The notes beneath the pieces were generated by a model. That model saw only the letters and a list, made by a program, of their open reading frames with translations, made no database searches and had not been told where the DNA came from. The translations under genes were made by a program, and so were the position numbers. Positions 53,145-64,000 of a stretch of 64,000 nucleotides of DNA are shown here, one piece after another (positions within the stretch are counted from its first letter, which is position 1; every line of letters begins with the position of its first letter). Source of the DNA: Xenorhabdus anantnagensis (GTDB taxonomy: Bacteria > Pseudomonadota > Gammaproteobacteria > Enterobacterales > Enterobacteriaceae); NCBI RefSeq assembly GCF_028598555.1, contig NZ_JAQRFN010000012.1, forward strand, positions 1-64,000, written 5' to 3'.

Positions 53145-55055
53145 TCATCCGTTTTTCATCATTTCCAATTCTTGCCAACGATCAAAAGCTTTTTCCAATT
53201 CTTGTTCTTTATTCGCTAATTCATTCAGAACATTTTGTGTAATTTCATGTGATTGATTGAAGAAATCTGGGTCACTGACCTGAGATTGTAATTTATCTAT
53301 CTCTTCTTCTAGCTTTTCTAATAATGATGGTAGTTGCTCTAATTCACGCAGTAAATGGTAACTTATCTTATTGTTTGTCCGTTTAGGTAATTCTTTCGGT
53401 TTTACTACCTTGTTCTCAACATTCACCTTTTTCTCTGAAGCTTGACGCAGAGAAATAGTTTGCATCCGTTGCTGCTGAGCATCGTAATATCCCCCTACAT
53501 AATTGTTGATTTCACCATTGCCTTCAAAAATCCAGCATTCAGTAACTGAATTATCAACAAATTGACGATCGTGGCTCACCAAGATCACGGTTCCGGTATA
53601 ACCATCAACCAATTCTTCCAGTAGTTCCAATGTTTCAACGTCAAGGTCATTGGTCGGTTCATCAAGAATAAGCAGGTTGCTTGGTTTCAAGAATAGTCTA
53701 GCCAATAACAGACGATTGCGCTCACCACCAGAAAGTGCTCGTACAGGCGTCATCGCTCGTTTGGGATGGAAAAGGAAATCCTGCAAGTAACCCAGTACAT
53801 GGCGGGAGCGTCCATTGACCATGACTTCTTGTTTACCTTCAGCCAGATTATCCATGACGGTTTTATCCGGGTCCAATGCAGTACGGTGCTGATCAAAGTA
53901 GGCCACTTCAAGTTTTGTCCCACAATGAATACGCCCATTGTCTGCTGACAACCCACCCAGCATGAGCTTCAATAACGTCGTTTTACCGCAGCCATTTGGC
54001 CCCACCAACGCAATTTTGTCGCCACGCTGGACTTGAGCCGAGAAATTTTTGACTAATGTTTTATCACCAATCTGGTAATTTACATTTTCCATTTCAAATA
54101 CGATCTTACCGGAACGAGTCGCTTCCTCGACCTGCATTTTCGCCGCTCCCATAACATTGCGACGTTCAGAGCGTTCTACACGCAGGGCTTTCAGTGCCCT
54201 TACCCGGCCTTCATTACGGGTACGCCGTGCTTTAATACCCTGACGGATCCAAACTTCTTCCTGAGCCAGCTTTTTATCAAATTCGGCATTTTGTAAATCT
54301 TCAACCCGCAGGGCTTCTTCTTTTCCTTCAAGATACTTATCGTAATTTCCCGGCCATGAGGTCAGTTTCCCGCGATCCAAATCAACAATGCGTGTCGCCA
54401 TGTTGCGAATGAATGAGCGGTCATGGGAAATGAACACAAGACTGCCATTAAAGTTTCTCAGGAAATTCTCCAACCATTCGATGGTATCGATATCAAGGTG
54501 GTTGGTCGGTTCATCAAGAAACAACACTCTTGGAGAGCAAACCAGCGCCCTGCCTAAAGCCGCCTTACGCAACCAACCACCAGATAGTGAAGATAGTTTC
54601 GCTTCTGCTGGCAAGGAGAGTTGTTTCAGCACGTCGCTAATACGGCTATCCAATGACCAGAGGCCGCGGATATCCAGTATTTCCTGTAATTCTGCCAGAT
54701 GGTTAAGGTTCTTTTCGCTGGGGTCTGTTTCCACCAAACGCGAAGCATTATGGAACGCTTTAATGCACTCCGCCTGCTCTTTTACCCCTTCTGCAACAAA
54801 ATCAAACACCGTACCTTCTACATCACGGGGAGGATCTTGCTGTAAACGCGCAACAATCAGGTCTTGCTCATAAATAACTAAGCCATCATCCAGTGGTTGC
54901 TCTTTTGCCAATACGCGTAATAATGTGGATTTTCCCGCACCATTTCGCCCAACCAAACACACCCTTTCGTTTTCTTCGATATGCAGCTCGGCATTATCCA
55001 ACAACGGCGCATCACTGAATGATAACCAAGCACCGGATAAACTAATCAATGACAT
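53145..55055 (-). CDS. uup: ABC-F ATPase Uup
   Basis: 636 aa from MSLISLSGAWLSFSD. Two ABC modules (Walker A GRNGAGKST and GPNGCGKTT; signatures LSGGWLRK and LSGGERNR; Walker B LFLDEPTNHLD and LILDEPTNDLD), the ABC-F linker, and a C-terminal coiled-coil DNA-binding domain. It affects ribosome function and transposon excision. A longer frame from 55121 overlaps rlmKL and is rejected, because 636 aa matches E. coli. Confidence 0.95.
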   Translation of the reverse strand: MSLISLSGAWLSFSDAPLLDNAELHIEENERVCLVGRNGAGKSTLLRVLAKEQPLDDGLVIYEQDLIVARLQQDPPRDVEGTVFDFVAEGVKEQAECIKAFHNASRLVETDPSEKNLNHLAELQEILDIRGLWSLDSRISDVLKQLSLPAEAKLSSLSGGWLRKAALGRALVCSPRVLFLDEPTNHLDIDTIEWLENFLRNFNGSLVFISHDRSFIRNMATRIVDLDRGKLTSWPGNYDKYLEGKEEALRVEDLQNAEFDKKLAQEEVWIRQGIKARRTRNEGRVRALKALRVERSERRNVMGAAKMQVEEATRSGKIVFEMENVNYQIGDKTLVKNFSAQVQRGDKIALVGPNGCGKTTLLKLMLGGLSADNGRIHCGTKLEVAYFDQHRTALDPDKTVMDNLAEGKQEVMVNGRSRHVLGYLQDFLFHPKRAMTPVRALSGGERNRLLLARLFLKPSNLLILDEPTNDLDVETLELLEELVDGYTGTVILVSHDRQFVDNSVTECWIFEGNGEINNYVGGYYDAQQQRMQTISLRQASEKKVNVENKVVKPKELPKRTNNKISYHLLRELEQLPSLLEKLEEEIDKLQSQVSDPDFFNQSHEITQNVLNELANKEQELEKAFDRWQELEMMKNG

Positions 55056-55059
55056 AATG

Positions 55060-57195
55060 TTATTTTTCCTCGCCAGCGTGATGCAGCAGCCAGCAGTTAT
55101 GGATCTGACGGTTACGGGCAAAATCCTGAGATAAAGTTTTTTCTGTTATTTCGTTTGCAACCAGTCCCAACTTATTCAATTCAGCAAAATCCATTTTAAA
55201 ACCCCGTTTATTATTGGAGAACATTAAGGTTCCACCAGAACGTAGCAGGCATTTTAATTGTTTCATTAATGTAATGTGATCACGCTGAATATCAAAAGTG
55301 TCTTCCATTCGTTTGGAGTTAGAGAATGTTGGGGGATCAATAAAGATTACATCGAACTGTTCACGGGTCTGAGCCAACCATCCCAAGCAATCAGCCTGAA
55401 TCAAACGATGCTGGCGTCCAGTTAAGCCATTCACCTGTAAGTTTTTCTCCGCCCACTCAAGATAAGTGCGAGACATATCTACTGTAGTCGTCGAACGCGC
55501 ACCACCCAATCCTGCATGGACTGTCGCCGAACCGGTATAAGCAAACAAATTGAGGAAATCTTTGCCTCGGCTCATTTCACCCAATTTTTTACGGGCAATA
55601 CGGTGATCAAGGAATAATCCGGTATCCAAATAATCGGTCAGGTTAACCCAGAATTTCGCACCATATTCGTTTACCAAAAAGAATTCTTTCTTCTCGGCCA
55701 TTTTTTCATACTGATTTTTGCCTTTCTGACGTTGGCGAGTTTTCAAGATCAGTTGGCTGGATGATAAGCCAAGTACATTCATTGTTGCACTGATGACATC
55801 AAACAGACGTTGGCGAGCTTTATTGGCATCCACTGTTTTCGGTGGTGCATATTCTTGCACAATGATTTTATCAGCATAGCGATCAACAGCAACATTGTAT
55901 TCTGGTAAATCCGCATCATATAAACGATAGCAATCAATACCTTGCTGTTTGGCCCATTTACTGAGTTTTTTCTCGTTTTTACGCAGACGGTTAGCATAAT
56001 CCTCAGCGATACCTACATCCAATGACTGAGTTTTATCCGATAGTTGCTCGCTCTTTTGGATAAGGTAATTCTTTTGGATGCAATCCAGGGGGCCATTTTT
56101 GGCCTTAAACTCACGCTCTGCTCGTAATTGCAGGCAGCTCAATAGTTCTGGGGAAGCACTGAACAAGGATAAACGCCAGCCAGGGAAGCGAGCTTTAATC
56201 ACACGACCAAATATGCTATGCAGTGCAATCAATGCGGGTTCACTTTCAAGGCGCTCACCATAAGGCGGGTTACTTAATACCGTACCCACAGGCCCTTCCG
56301 GCAATGGGTTTTCCAGTTTGCTTGCATCTTCCTGCTGGAACTGGATTAATTGAGCCACCCCTGCCCTGCGCGCATTTGAACGTGCCATGTCCATAACACG
56401 GCGATCAATATCCGTTCCGAAAAAGCGAGAAGTGGTTTCCTGTAATCCCTTACGGAAACGTACCTGTGCTTCTGTAGTAATTTCACGCCAGATTGTTTCA
56501 TTGAATTTCAACCATGATGTGAATCCCCAATGCTTACGATGCAAGCCGGGTGCGCAATCTGCCGCCATCATGGCCGCTTCTATTAGCAGCGTTCCTGAAC
56601 CACACATTGGATCAACCATTGGTGTTCCTGGATTCCAACCAGAACGAGAAATAATCGCTGCGGCAAGATTCTCTTTCAGTGGTGCTTGTCCGGCCAGATC
56701 ACGGTAGCCGCGGATATGCAGGCTATCCCCACTCAAATCGAGTGATACTATTGCTTTCTCTTTATGCAGGAAGACATGAACACGAACATCAGGTTGTTGT
56801 TTAGCAACATCAGGACGTTGCTTTATTTTGCGCATAAAACTATCAACAATGGCATCTTTTACTTTCAATGCGCCATATTGCGTATTTCTGATCTCCTCAT
56901 TCGTACCACTGAAATGCACAGAAAACGTGCTATCAACTGAAAAGATCTCACTCCAGTCAATGGACTGGACACCAAGGTACAGATCCAAATCACTATAAAC
57001 TTTGAATTCATTGAGCGGCATCATGATACGGGATGCCAGTCTGCTCCACAGCAGACTTTTATACATCACCCGATCGTCGGCCTGAAAGTGAACTCCACCT
57101 TGGGCAATCTTACAGGATTGCGCTCCCAGTATTTCTAATTCGTTCTTTAACAGTTCTTCCAGTCCACGTGCCGTGCTGGCAAAAAGAGAATTCAT
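55060..57195 (-). CDS. rlmKL: Bifunctional 23S rRNA methyltransferase RlmKL
   Basis: 711 aa from [22 protein letters not shown] domain, RlmL domain (m2G2445; [14 protein letters not shown] and [11 protein letters not shown]) and RlmK domain (m7G2069; [22 protein letters not shown] and [14 protein letters not shown]). Four bases separate it from uup, so the two are co-transcribed. An upstream ATG at 57264 is not conserved. Confidence 0.95.
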   Translation of the reverse strand: MNSLFASTARGLEELLKNELEILGAQSCKIAQGGVHFQADDRVMYKSLLWSRLASRIMMPLNEFKVYSDLDLYLGVQSIDWSEIFSVDSTFSVHFSGTNEEIRNTQYGALKVKDAIVDSFMRKIKQRPDVAKQQPDVRVHVFLHKEKAIVSLDLSGDSLHIRGYRDLAGQAPLKENLAAAIISRSGWNPGTPMVDPMCGSGTLLIEAAMMAADCAPGLHRKHWGFTSWLKFNETIWREITTEAQVRFRKGLQETTSRFFGTDIDRRVMDMARSNARRAGVAQLIQFQQEDASKLENPLPEGPVGTVLSNPPYGERLESEPALIALHSIFGRVIKARFPGWRLSLFSASPELLSCLQLRAEREFKAKNGPLDCIQKNYLIQKSEQLSDKTQSLDVGIAEDYANRLRKNEKKLSKWAKQQGIDCYRLYDADLPEYNVAVDRYADKIIVQEYAPPKTVDANKARQRLFDVISATMNVLGLSSSQLILKTRQRQKGKNQYEKMAEKKEFFLVNEYGAKFWVNLTDYLDTGLFLDHRIARKKLGEMSRGKDFLNLFAYTGSATVHAGLGGARSTTTVDMSRTYLEWAEKNLQVNGLTGRQHRLIQADCLGWLAQTREQFDVIFIDPPTFSNSKRMEDTFDIQRDHITLMKQLKCLLRSGGTLMFSNNKRGFKMDFAELNKLGLVANEITEKTLSQDFARNRQIHNCWLLHHAGEEK

Positions 57196-57315
57196 ATTAT
57201 TAATCACCACAAAAAGTTTACCACCAAAAAAATTGCTGCACATTATAGCCAATACCAACAACATGTCATAAAGTTGCTGATACGATCAAAAATAAAAATA
57301 CTCTGGAAATATTGG

Positions 57316-58428
57316 ATGATAACTCTGTCTCGTCTCTACACCTACCCCGTCAAATCCATGCGCGGATTGCAACTCTCTCACTCCCTCGTCAATGAAAGTG
57401 GCCTGATATTTGATCGCAGCTTTATGATAACCACAACAGACGGTACTTTTATTACGGCTCGCCAATACCCACAGATGCTACTGTTTACCCCAACTATGCT
57501 CCATAACGGTCTGTATTTACAGGCTCCAAACGGGGAGAGCGCAACTATACTTTACAATGATTTTAAAGAGGAGCGTTTCCCGACTGAAGTTTGGGGAAAT
57601 CATTTTACTGCTTTGGTCGCCCCTGAGCTGGTGAACAGTTGGCTAAGTGGCTTTTTGGATACCCCTGTACAACTGCGTTGGCTCAGTGAGGAACTCACAC
57701 GACGGGTCAAAAAATTCCCCGATATTTCTTTATCATTCGCAGATGGTTTCCCCTATTTAATTATCAATGAAGCCTCTTTTCATGCTCTGCAACAACGTTG
57801 CCCTGCCAGCATTAAAATGGAGCAGTTCCGTGCCAACATCATTGTCACAGGTGCAGCACCTTTTGAAGAGGATAGCTGGCAGGTCATTCAAATCGGAGAT
57901 ATTGTTTTCGATCTACCAAAACCATGCAGCCGCTGTATTTTGACAACAGTCAGCCCGGAAAAAGGCCGTAAAAATCCAAAGGGTGAGCCGCTGGCTACAC
58001 TACAGTCTTTCAGAACGGCCAAAGAAAATGGCGCGGTTGATTTTGGGCAGAATGCAATTGCCCGTAATAGTGGCATTATCCGAGTTGGTGATCGTGTCAC
58101 CATTTTGGAAAAGAAAATACCACGCGAATATGGCTGTGGTGAGAAATCGACTGATTTGACTATAGAAGAAGTTACTCAGCAAGCAATTTCTATTGAATTC
58201 AATGGACAGCATTTTGTCGGAAATAATCAGCAAATTATTTTAGAACAGCTCGAAAATCAAGGCATTCAGATCCCCTATTCATGTCGTGCCGGAATTTGTG
58301 GCTCCTGTAAGATATCCTTGCTTAAAGGGGAGGTATTGCCATTAAAATCAACTTCCATCAAGAATAATGGAAAAATTCTGGCATGTAGCTGTATACCTAA
58401 AAATGATTTAGTCATTGAATTAAGCTAA
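57316..58428 (+). CDS. ycbX: MOSC-domain molybdoenzyme partner YcbX
   Basis: 370 aa. N-terminal MOSC_N ([11 protein letters not shown]), MOSC domain with [14 protein letters not shown] (molybdenum-cofactor Cys) and a C-terminal 2Fe-2S ferredoxin domain ([15 protein letters not shown]...LACSC). It reduces N-hydroxylated bases. Divergent from rlmKL. ATG at 57316 chosen by match to the E. coli N-terminus. Confidence 0.94.
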   Translation: MITLSRLYTYPVKSMRGLQLSHSLVNESGLIFDRSFMITTTDGTFITARQYPQMLLFTPTMLHNGLYLQAPNGESATILYNDFKEERFPTEVWGNHFTALVAPELVNSWLSGFLDTPVQLRWLSEELTRRVKKFPDISLSFADGFPYLIINEASFHALQQRCPASIKMEQFRANIIVTGAAPFEEDSWQVIQIGDIVFDLPKPCSRCILTTVSPEKGRKNPKGEPLATLQSFRTAKENGAVDFGQNAIARNSGIIRVGDRVTILEKKIPREYGCGEKSTDLTIEEVTQQAISIEFNGQHFVGNNQQIILEQLENQGIQIPYSCRAGICGSCKISLLKGEVLPLKSTSIKNNGKILACSCIPKNDLVIELS

Positions 58429-58635
58429 ACATTAATAATATGTGATGATGGCATTTGCATCAGGCAGTGTAAGTAAAACCATCTGTCTGATGTTTATATT
58501 CACATTTATCTTCTTAATTTTAATTGGATTTTTATTGTTCGGTTTTTAGGCAGGCAAGATATTATGAAAAAAAGTTATTCCGCTAATTGATCTTATAAAG
58601 ATATCTAATCGTATATGTTCAAACGCAATCAGGCA

Positions 58636-59187
58636 CTAAATTACCCTATCATATATCGATAATTGAGCTGGCTCGATATAAGGCATCATCCGATCATTCA
58701 TGACTTTGATGGGATCACAAAAATTCAATACTCGATCATTCAACTCTAAATTTTGCTGTGCCAGCAGGCATAAACTGGCATTATCGCCCACTTCTGCAAC
58801 CATAAACAACGCTTCAGTGCCACTATCCTGTAATTGAAGCTGAACAATTTCACCGGATTCTGGTTTTTTTATTAAAGAAAAATGGGAAAAATACCAGCTT
58901 TTAGGCATTTGTGGTTTCGTAAAGCGTAACGCAACCACCCCATTCAAAGCTAATTCAGCTCTAAGCGCCGGTGCGATATTAATAAGACGTGAATGTTCTT
59001 CAAAAGCGTAAAAAAGCGCAGCATCATCAACTGAGAATGACATTTCTTTCATTGTAACGGCATAATCAGTCAACATTTTGGCAGGAAAGCGAGAACGAAA
59101 AACCATGCCATTAGCGAGATCTAGCATGACACGGCTATGCTCAGTATCAAAATACCAGCGCCACTGGTCATCAGGTCTAATTTTCAT
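58636..59187 (-). CDS. zapC: Cell division protein ZapC
   Basis: 183 aa. MKIRPDDQWRWYFDTEHSRVMLDLANGMVFRSRFPAKML and FCDPIKVMNDRM match E. coli ZapC, which bundles FtsZ filaments. Start at 59187 is the first ATG of the conserved region. Confidence 0.93.
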   Translation of the reverse strand: MKIRPDDQWRWYFDTEHSRVMLDLANGMVFRSRFPAKMLTDYAVTMKEMSFSVDDAALFYAFEEHSRLINIAPALRAELALNGVVALRFTKPQMPKSWYFSHFSLIKKPESGEIVQLQLQDSGTEALFMVAEVGDNASLCLLAQQNLELNDRVLNFCDPIKVMNDRMMPYIEPAQLSIYDRVI

Positions 59188-59346
59188 TGATTACCCTTTT
59201 ATGCTTAAAATAGCTTTTTTGGTTAAAAATAAGCATTATCGCCGAAATAAAAAGTCAAAAATAAATAATGAAATTTAATCTATAAAACAAAATATAGACG
59301 AATTGAGGGCAGAAATAAACCACCACCCTCAAATTTCAATAAATAT

Positions 59347-60357
59347 TCAGATATGATTAACAATGTCTTTGATGAGTTTTGGCCCTTTATAGATAAAACC
59401 GGAATATATCTGTATTAATGAAGAACCTGCTTCCATTTTTTCTCTGGCCGCAACCAATGAATCAATTCCACCGACACCAATAATTGGTATTTCACCTTTT
59501 AATTCTTGGGAAAGGCGACGGATAATTTCTGTGCTGCGCAATTGGACAGGACGTCCACTTAATCCTCCGGCTTGCTGGCAGTGATTCAACCCCTCAATAA
59601 TCTTTCTATCCAATGTGGTATTTGTTGCGATCACACCATCAATATGATGGCGTATTAAACTATCAGCAATTTTTATTAATTCTTCTTCTGAAAGATCAGG
59701 AGAGATTTTAACAGCAACAGGAACATACTTTTGGAACTTTTGCTGAAGTTCATTTTGCTTATTTTTAATCGCGGATAAGAGATCATCCAGTGCATCACCA
59801 TACTGTAATGTTCTCAAACCAGGCGTATTAGGAGAAGAAATATTGATAGTGATATAGCCTGCATGAGGATAAACTTTATCCATGCAAATTAAATAATCAT
59901 CTTTTCCATTTTCGACCGGAGTATCTTTATTCTTACCAATATTGATTCCGATAATCCCATCGTATTTTGCCCGTTTAACATTCTCAACCAGATTATCTAC
60001 CCCAAGGTTATTAAACCCCATCCGGTTGATGATTCCCTCCGCTTCAACCACACGGAATAATCTTGGCTTATCATTTCCATCTTGTGGGCGCGGTGTTACC
60101 GTTCCTATTTCAACAAACCCAAAGCCCATCGCACCAAACGCATCAATGCAATCACCGTTTTTATCAAGACCAGCGGCTAAGCCGAGTGGATTTTTAAAAG
60201 ACAGCCCCATGCAAGTAACGGGTTTAGTGGCAACAGACTGGCGGATGAGAAATTCGAAAGGAGTATCGGCGACACGTTTGAGCTGGCGGAAAGTAATCTC
60301 ATGTGCCTGTTCAGGATCAAGCTGGAACAATGCCTTCCGTACTAGAGAATAATACAT
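59347..60357 (-). CDS. pyrD: Dihydroorotate dehydrogenase (quinone), class 2
   Basis: 336 aa, equal to E. coli PyrD. Amphipathic N-terminus for membrane binding, FMN site [34 protein letters not shown], catalytic Ser in [11 protein letters not shown], and IIGVGGI near the C-terminus. Fourth step of pyrimidine synthesis. Confidence 0.97.
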   Translation of the reverse strand: MYYSLVRKALFQLDPEQAHEITFRQLKRVADTPFEFLIRQSVATKPVTCMGLSFKNPLGLAAGLDKNGDCIDAFGAMGFGFVEIGTVTPRPQDGNDKPRLFRVVEAEGIINRMGFNNLGVDNLVENVKRAKYDGIIGINIGKNKDTPVENGKDDYLICMDKVYPHAGYITINISSPNTPGLRTLQYGDALDDLLSAIKNKQNELQQKFQKYVPVAVKISPDLSEEELIKIADSLIRHHIDGVIATNTTLDRKIIEGLNHCQQAGGLSGRPVQLRSTEIIRRLSQELKGEIPIIGVGGIDSLVAAREKMEAGSSLIQIYSGFIYKGPKLIKDIVNHI

Positions 60358-60777
60358 TTAAATTAACCTATTGTTTTTTATAACTTTTTACGTTGGAATT
60401 GTCAGTTATACTTTTTAAATTATGCACAATCCCATACATATATAATTGCTGCATTGCGTAACTGGAAGAGAGGGCTAATTTACCATTATATGAGTAAACA
60501 AAAAAGCCCTTCCACGAGCAGACAAAAAGAATATCATTCAAGTTCTTTTATCTAAATTGGCTATCCTCGTGATTTATTAACAGTCGGCTCTGGTCGGAGG
60601 ACAAAAGGATAGTGTTCAACACAATAATATCATTGCTATTAATTTCACTCAGTAGACTGGATTGAATATTCATTCCGTATTCCCAACGCATATATATTTT
60701 ATTTTTTCCAGCCTAAAGTATATCTGCCGGATATGGCGTGTAAACACTGTCTGAACAAGGAAATGATAGGATTATGA
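60358..60777. other. Intergenic region between pyrD and pepN
   Basis: About 420 bases without a gene. It is the upstream region of pyrD (minus strand), so promoter and any PurR or attenuator sequences would be here, but none is clear to me. Confidence 0.3.
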
Positions 60778-60811
60778 AAAAACAAACTCCATTATTTTAA
60801 ATGGAGTTTGT
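60778..60811 (-). terminator. pepN terminator
   Basis: CAAACTCCATT and AATGGAGTTTG form an 11-bp stem. On the minus strand it is followed by six T. Lies about 50 bp after the pepN stop. Confidence 0.85.
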
Positions 60812-60857
60812 CAGTAATCTGATATCCTCCGGCAATAACCAAAGGATGTATTACATA

Positions 60858-63476
60858 TTAACTTTCAAGTGCCTTGGTAATTTTTTCGAACAAATCACCA
60901 GACAAGTTTTCCAATCCTTTCAACTGTTCCAATGCAGCACGCATTAAGACCTGACGTTTCTCATCGTAACGTTTCAGACGAATCAAGGGATTAATCAAAC
61001 TTGATGCGACTTGAGGGTTTCGGCTGTTCAGATCCGTTAGCACTTCCACCAAAAATTGATAACCACTGCCATCTTCAGCATGGAAAGCCACAGCATTGCT
61101 GGTAAAGAATGTTCTTAATAGCGAATAAACGCGGTTTGGATTACTCAAGCTGAAAGCGCGATGTTTCAGCAAGCCACGTACTTTACCAAGCGCATCGAAG
61201 GCCGGATTGGTTGCTTGCAACCTGAACCATTTATCCATGACCAAACCATCCTGGTGCCAGCGCTGATCAAACTCATCCATTAATTGATAACTACAAGGCA
61301 ATTCAGCAGACACCGCCGCAAATAAAGCAGCGATACTGTCAGTCATGTTATCAGCCTGATAATATTGTGCCGCCACTAATTTATCAGCCAGCGCTTTGTT
61401 ATCCATAAGGGCCAGATAATAGAGGCAGGTATTACGCAAATCGCGTTTCGCTATATCCTGATGATCCACACGGTATGCACCTGTATGGAGGCTGTGATAA
61501 ACCGCAGCAAATTCATCAGCCATCTCATTAGCCAGCGCCTTTGCCATTGCACAAATAACATCGTGAATAGCGTTAGGATCTACGACCGTAAACAACTCTG
61601 CCATTTCATTTTCAGATGGCAGAGTCAGGATCAATGCAGCCAAGGCCGGATCGATATCTTTATCCAGCAATACAGCACGGAAAGCATCAACAACATGCAT
61701 TGGCAATTCCAGTGGCTGGGATTTTTGGCTGCGAGCAACATTCAGCTTCACATAATTGGTTAGCAATGTTTGCGCAGCATCCCAACGAGAGAACTCATTG
61801 CGAGCATGTTTCATCAAGAATGAAAGTTGCTCATCGCTGTATGGATAATCCAATTTCACTGGTGCAGAAAATTCACGCAATAAAGAAGGAACAGGCCGTG
61901 ATGAAACATCATCAAATACAAATGATTGTTCTGCATTAATGACATTCAAAACATGGTGTACAGGCTGACCATCACGACGTAGCGGGATTACCTTTCCTTG
62001 TTCATCATAAAGCTCAATGTCCAGAGGAATATGTAATGGTTGTTTCTCTTTCTGATCTGCCGTTGGTGGTGTCATTTGACTAACGTGCAAAGTATATTGC
62101 TGTTTTTCAGCATCGTATTCGTCACGAACAGTCAGTACAGGCGTCCCAGACTGGCTGTACCAGCGACGGAAGAGTGTCAAATCAACATTTGAAGCATCTT
62201 CCATTGCCTGAACAAAATCATCACAAGTTGCAGCGCTACCATCATGGCGGTGGATATAAAGCTGTATACCCGCCTGAAATTGCTCTTCACCCAATAAAGT
62301 ATAAATCATCCGGATAACTTCCGAGCCTTTTTCATAGACAGTCAATGTATAGAAGTTATTCATTTCCATCACTTGATCGGGACGGATAGGATGAGCCATA
62401 GGGCTGGCGTCTTCCGCGAACTGTGCAGCACGCATGACACGCACGTTATTGATGCGGTTAACAGAACGTGAACCTAAATCAGAACTGAACTCTTGATCAC
62501 GGAATACGGTCAGACCTTCTTTCAGGCTTAATTGGAACCAATCGCGGCAAGTAATGCGATTTCCTGTCCAGTTATGGAAATACTCATGACCAATCACTGC
62601 TTCAATAGCGAGATAGTCTTTATCTGTTGCGGTTTCAGTTTTTGCCAATACATATTTGGAATTAAAGACATTCAGCCCCTTGTTCTCCATCGCGCCCATA
62701 TTGAAGAAATCAACGGCGACGATCATATAGATATCAAGGTCATATTCCAAACCAAAGCGAGTTTCATCCCATTTCATCGAATTTTTCAATGATGTCATGG
62801 CCCAATCAGCACGATCCAAGTTGCCTCGGTCAACAAACAGTTCCAGTGCAACCTCACGGCCGCTGCGGGTTACAAACGTATCACGCAGAACATCAAAATC
62901 ACCCGCAACCAATGCGAATAAGTAAGCAGGTTTCGGGAATGGATCCTGCCATTTCACCCAATGGCGCCCATTTTCCAGCTCTCCTTGCTCAATACGGTTA
63001 CCATTGGAAAGCAGGAACGGATATTTGGATTTATCCGCAGTAATGCGAGTAGTAAAACAAGCCAGAACATCTGGACGATCCAAATAATAAGTGATGTGAC
63101 GAAACCCTTCGGCCTCACACTGGGTACACAAGGCATCTCCAGACACATACAGCCCCTCAAGTGCTGTATTTGCTGATGGATTAATTTCATTCACAATTTT
63201 CAGGGTGAACTGGGCTGGAAGTTGTTCAATCAGTAGTTTTCCATCCTGTTCCTGATAATACTCCCATGCTTTATCATCTATATAGATACTTTTTAACGTG
63301 AGGTTTTCTCCATCCAGAAGCAGTGGAGTAATGTCATTAGCCAGACGTTTTACCTGACTGATTGCCGTCACTGTTGTTTTTTCAGCACCCAGATCAAAAT
63401 CGAGATCAATATCGGTAATTGTGTAATCTGGTGCTTTATAATCCAGACGGTGTTTAACGAGTCGCTGTTGTGTCAT
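60858..63476 (-). CDS. pepN: Aminopeptidase N
   Basis: 872 aa M1 metallopeptidase. GAMENKGLNVF binds the substrate N-terminus, and HEYFHNWTGNR plus the Glu of KEGLTVFRDQEF bind zinc. The ERAP1-like C-terminal helical domain is complete. Cytoplasmic, major broad-specificity aminopeptidase. Start MTQQRLVKHRLDYKAPDYTI matches the family. Confidence 0.97.
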   Translation of the reverse strand: MTQQRLVKHRLDYKAPDYTITDIDLDFDLGAEKTTVTAISQVKRLANDITPLLLDGENLTLKSIYIDDKAWEYYQEQDGKLLIEQLPAQFTLKIVNEINPSANTALEGLYVSGDALCTQCEAEGFRHITYYLDRPDVLACFTTRITADKSKYPFLLSNGNRIEQGELENGRHWVKWQDPFPKPAYLFALVAGDFDVLRDTFVTRSGREVALELFVDRGNLDRADWAMTSLKNSMKWDETRFGLEYDLDIYMIVAVDFFNMGAMENKGLNVFNSKYVLAKTETATDKDYLAIEAVIGHEYFHNWTGNRITCRDWFQLSLKEGLTVFRDQEFSSDLGSRSVNRINNVRVMRAAQFAEDASPMAHPIRPDQVMEMNNFYTLTVYEKGSEVIRMIYTLLGEEQFQAGIQLYIHRHDGSAATCDDFVQAMEDASNVDLTLFRRWYSQSGTPVLTVRDEYDAEKQQYTLHVSQMTPPTADQKEKQPLHIPLDIELYDEQGKVIPLRRDGQPVHHVLNVINAEQSFVFDDVSSRPVPSLLREFSAPVKLDYPYSDEQLSFLMKHARNEFSRWDAAQTLLTNYVKLNVARSQKSQPLELPMHVVDAFRAVLLDKDIDPALAALILTLPSENEMAELFTVVDPNAIHDVICAMAKALANEMADEFAAVYHSLHTGAYRVDHQDIAKRDLRNTCLYYLALMDNKALADKLVAAQYYQADNMTDSIAALFAAVSAELPCSYQLMDEFDQRWHQDGLVMDKWFRLQATNPAFDALGKVRGLLKHRAFSLSNPNRVYSLLRTFFTSNAVAFHAEDGSGYQFLVEVLTDLNSRNPQVASSLINPLIRLKRYDEKRQVLMRAALEQLKGLENLSGDLFEKITKALES

Positions 63477-63495
63477 AGGGAACCTTTTCCATTAC

Positions 63496-63569
63496 TTTTA
63501 ACAGGCATATTTTTAACAGGTATGTTTTAGTAGACATGTTTTTAGCAGACATGCTTTTAGTAGGCATAG
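63496..63569. repeat. Five degenerate 14-15-bp tandem repeats upstream of pepN
   Basis: Units follow the consensus TTTTARYAGRCATGY at 63496-63510, 63511-63524, 63525-63539, 63540-63554 and 63555-63569. They begin 20 bp before the pepN start codon. Confidence 0.75.
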
Positions 63570-63947
63570 TTGTAACATCTATATAACCTTATATATGACC
63601 TTAGCTACAAAGCGCCTGACATATTGCGTTTCCATAGAAACAGACCAAGCGCTAACGCTGCCATAGAGAAACCATTCTTTCAATCAATAAGTCTCTTTTT
63701 TCATATGTTAATAACTTATTAAATAAAGGTATAAATGATGTGGTCAGCATATTAGTACTTTCGTGCTAATTGTCATCTCATATCTCATTTAACATGATAT
63801 TATCTATAAATGGATTAACCTTAATCTTTAGATTCGGGAAAATATATGTACCTATATGGCTTCAATAACCGAATAATCACGGTATACTCTCCCGACTTTA
63901 TCGATTTAGCTGACACGAATACGCTCCGCGAGGATGCCTGACGCGCC
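63570..63947. other. Divergent control region of pepN and pncB
   Basis: Gene-free. AT-rich stretches suitable for promoters of both genes, but I cannot single out -35/-10 pairs or a regulator site with confidence. Confidence 0.3.
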
Positions 63948-64000
63948 ATGACTTTAGACGCTACCCCGATTATTAAATCGCTGCTTGATACTGATGCCTA
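63948..64000 (+). CDS. pncB: Nicotinate phosphoribosyltransferase, N-terminal part
   Basis: The first 17 codons, MTLDATPIIKSLLDTDA, match the start of PncB (SLLDTDAYK), and the gene runs out of the window. Divergence from pepN is the same as in E. coli. Confidence 0.85.
   Translation, partial: MTLDATPIIKSLLDTDA

Noticed and set aside
63496-63569. Possible CRISPR-like array before pepN
   Set aside because: Units of 14-15 bp are directly adjacent without spacers and are degenerate; there are no cas genes.

Overview
The window is chromosomal DNA of an enterobacterium of the Morganellaceae, most likely Xenorhabdus or Photorhabdus. The right part carries core genes in the order of the 21-22 min region of Escherichia coli (serT, tusE, acyP, hspQ, yccU, helD, yccS, tfoX, sulA, ompA, matP, lonH, fabA, pqiABC, uup, rlmKL, ycbX, zapC, pyrD, pepN, pncB). 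Base composition is AT-rich. Palindromic repeats, a chitin-active monooxygenase and many decayed insertion sequences fit an insect-associated species. Species assignment is inference.

Left accessory region (1-13.3 kb): an IS630 end, a broken gene, small membrane and OB-fold proteins, an AA10 lytic polysaccharide monooxygenase, a VOC protein, a phage-type lysozyme, a 24-codon gene with its own promoter and terminator, an Ail/OmpX-like porin, an amidase, a phage-type S24 repressor, a PD-(D/E)XK-like protein, and a graveyard of IS3, IS110 and IS1 fragments that has swallowed parts of other genes.

Satellite island (about 13.2-25.9 kb): a P4-like element next to tRNA-Ser(UGA). Its integrase is frameshifted by an 8-bp tandem duplication. 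Its primase-helicase lacks the N-terminal zinc finger, and a cluster of P4-type iterons follows it. The cargo is a restriction-modification system whose gene sizes, arrangement and catalytic residue numbers match Eco57I: a 62-aa leading gene, a 541-aa methyltransferase and a convergent 997-aa endonuclease-methylase. An IS982 element sits in the gap between the convergent genes. The 62-aa protein looks like a ribbon-helix-helix regulator and has a perfect palindrome just upstream. A second, older integrase remnant with an 86-bp duplicated flank at 13.2 kb indicates two satellites in succession.

Core block 1 (26.0-32.2 kb) runs from tusE to yccS; rlmI, mgsA and yccA of the E. coli order are absent from it.

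The most interesting segment is 32.5-43.3 kb, between yccS and tfoX. It is a ten-gene, same-strand, partly overlapping biosynthetic cluster: radical SAM enzyme, ATP-grasp ligase, MFS exporter, DegT aminotransferase, an unrecognised 283-aa protein, a P-loop kinase fused to a GNAT-like transferase, a short DegT-like protein, a GNAT-histidine phosphatase fusion, a GT-B protein resembling cytosylglucuronate synthase, and a MilB/BlsM-like nucleotide N-glycosidase. The last two suggest the CMP to cytosine to cytosylglucuronate entry of blasticidin, mildiomycin and gougerotin biosynthesis. I infer a peptidyl-nucleoside antibiotic with built-in phosphorylation and acetylation chemistry.

Core block 2 (43.3-64 kb) is ordinary housekeeping. 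Readable regulation includes a LexA box at sulA, adjoining FadR and FabR sites at fabA, and the conserved ompA leader. rmf is missing between fabA and pqiC.
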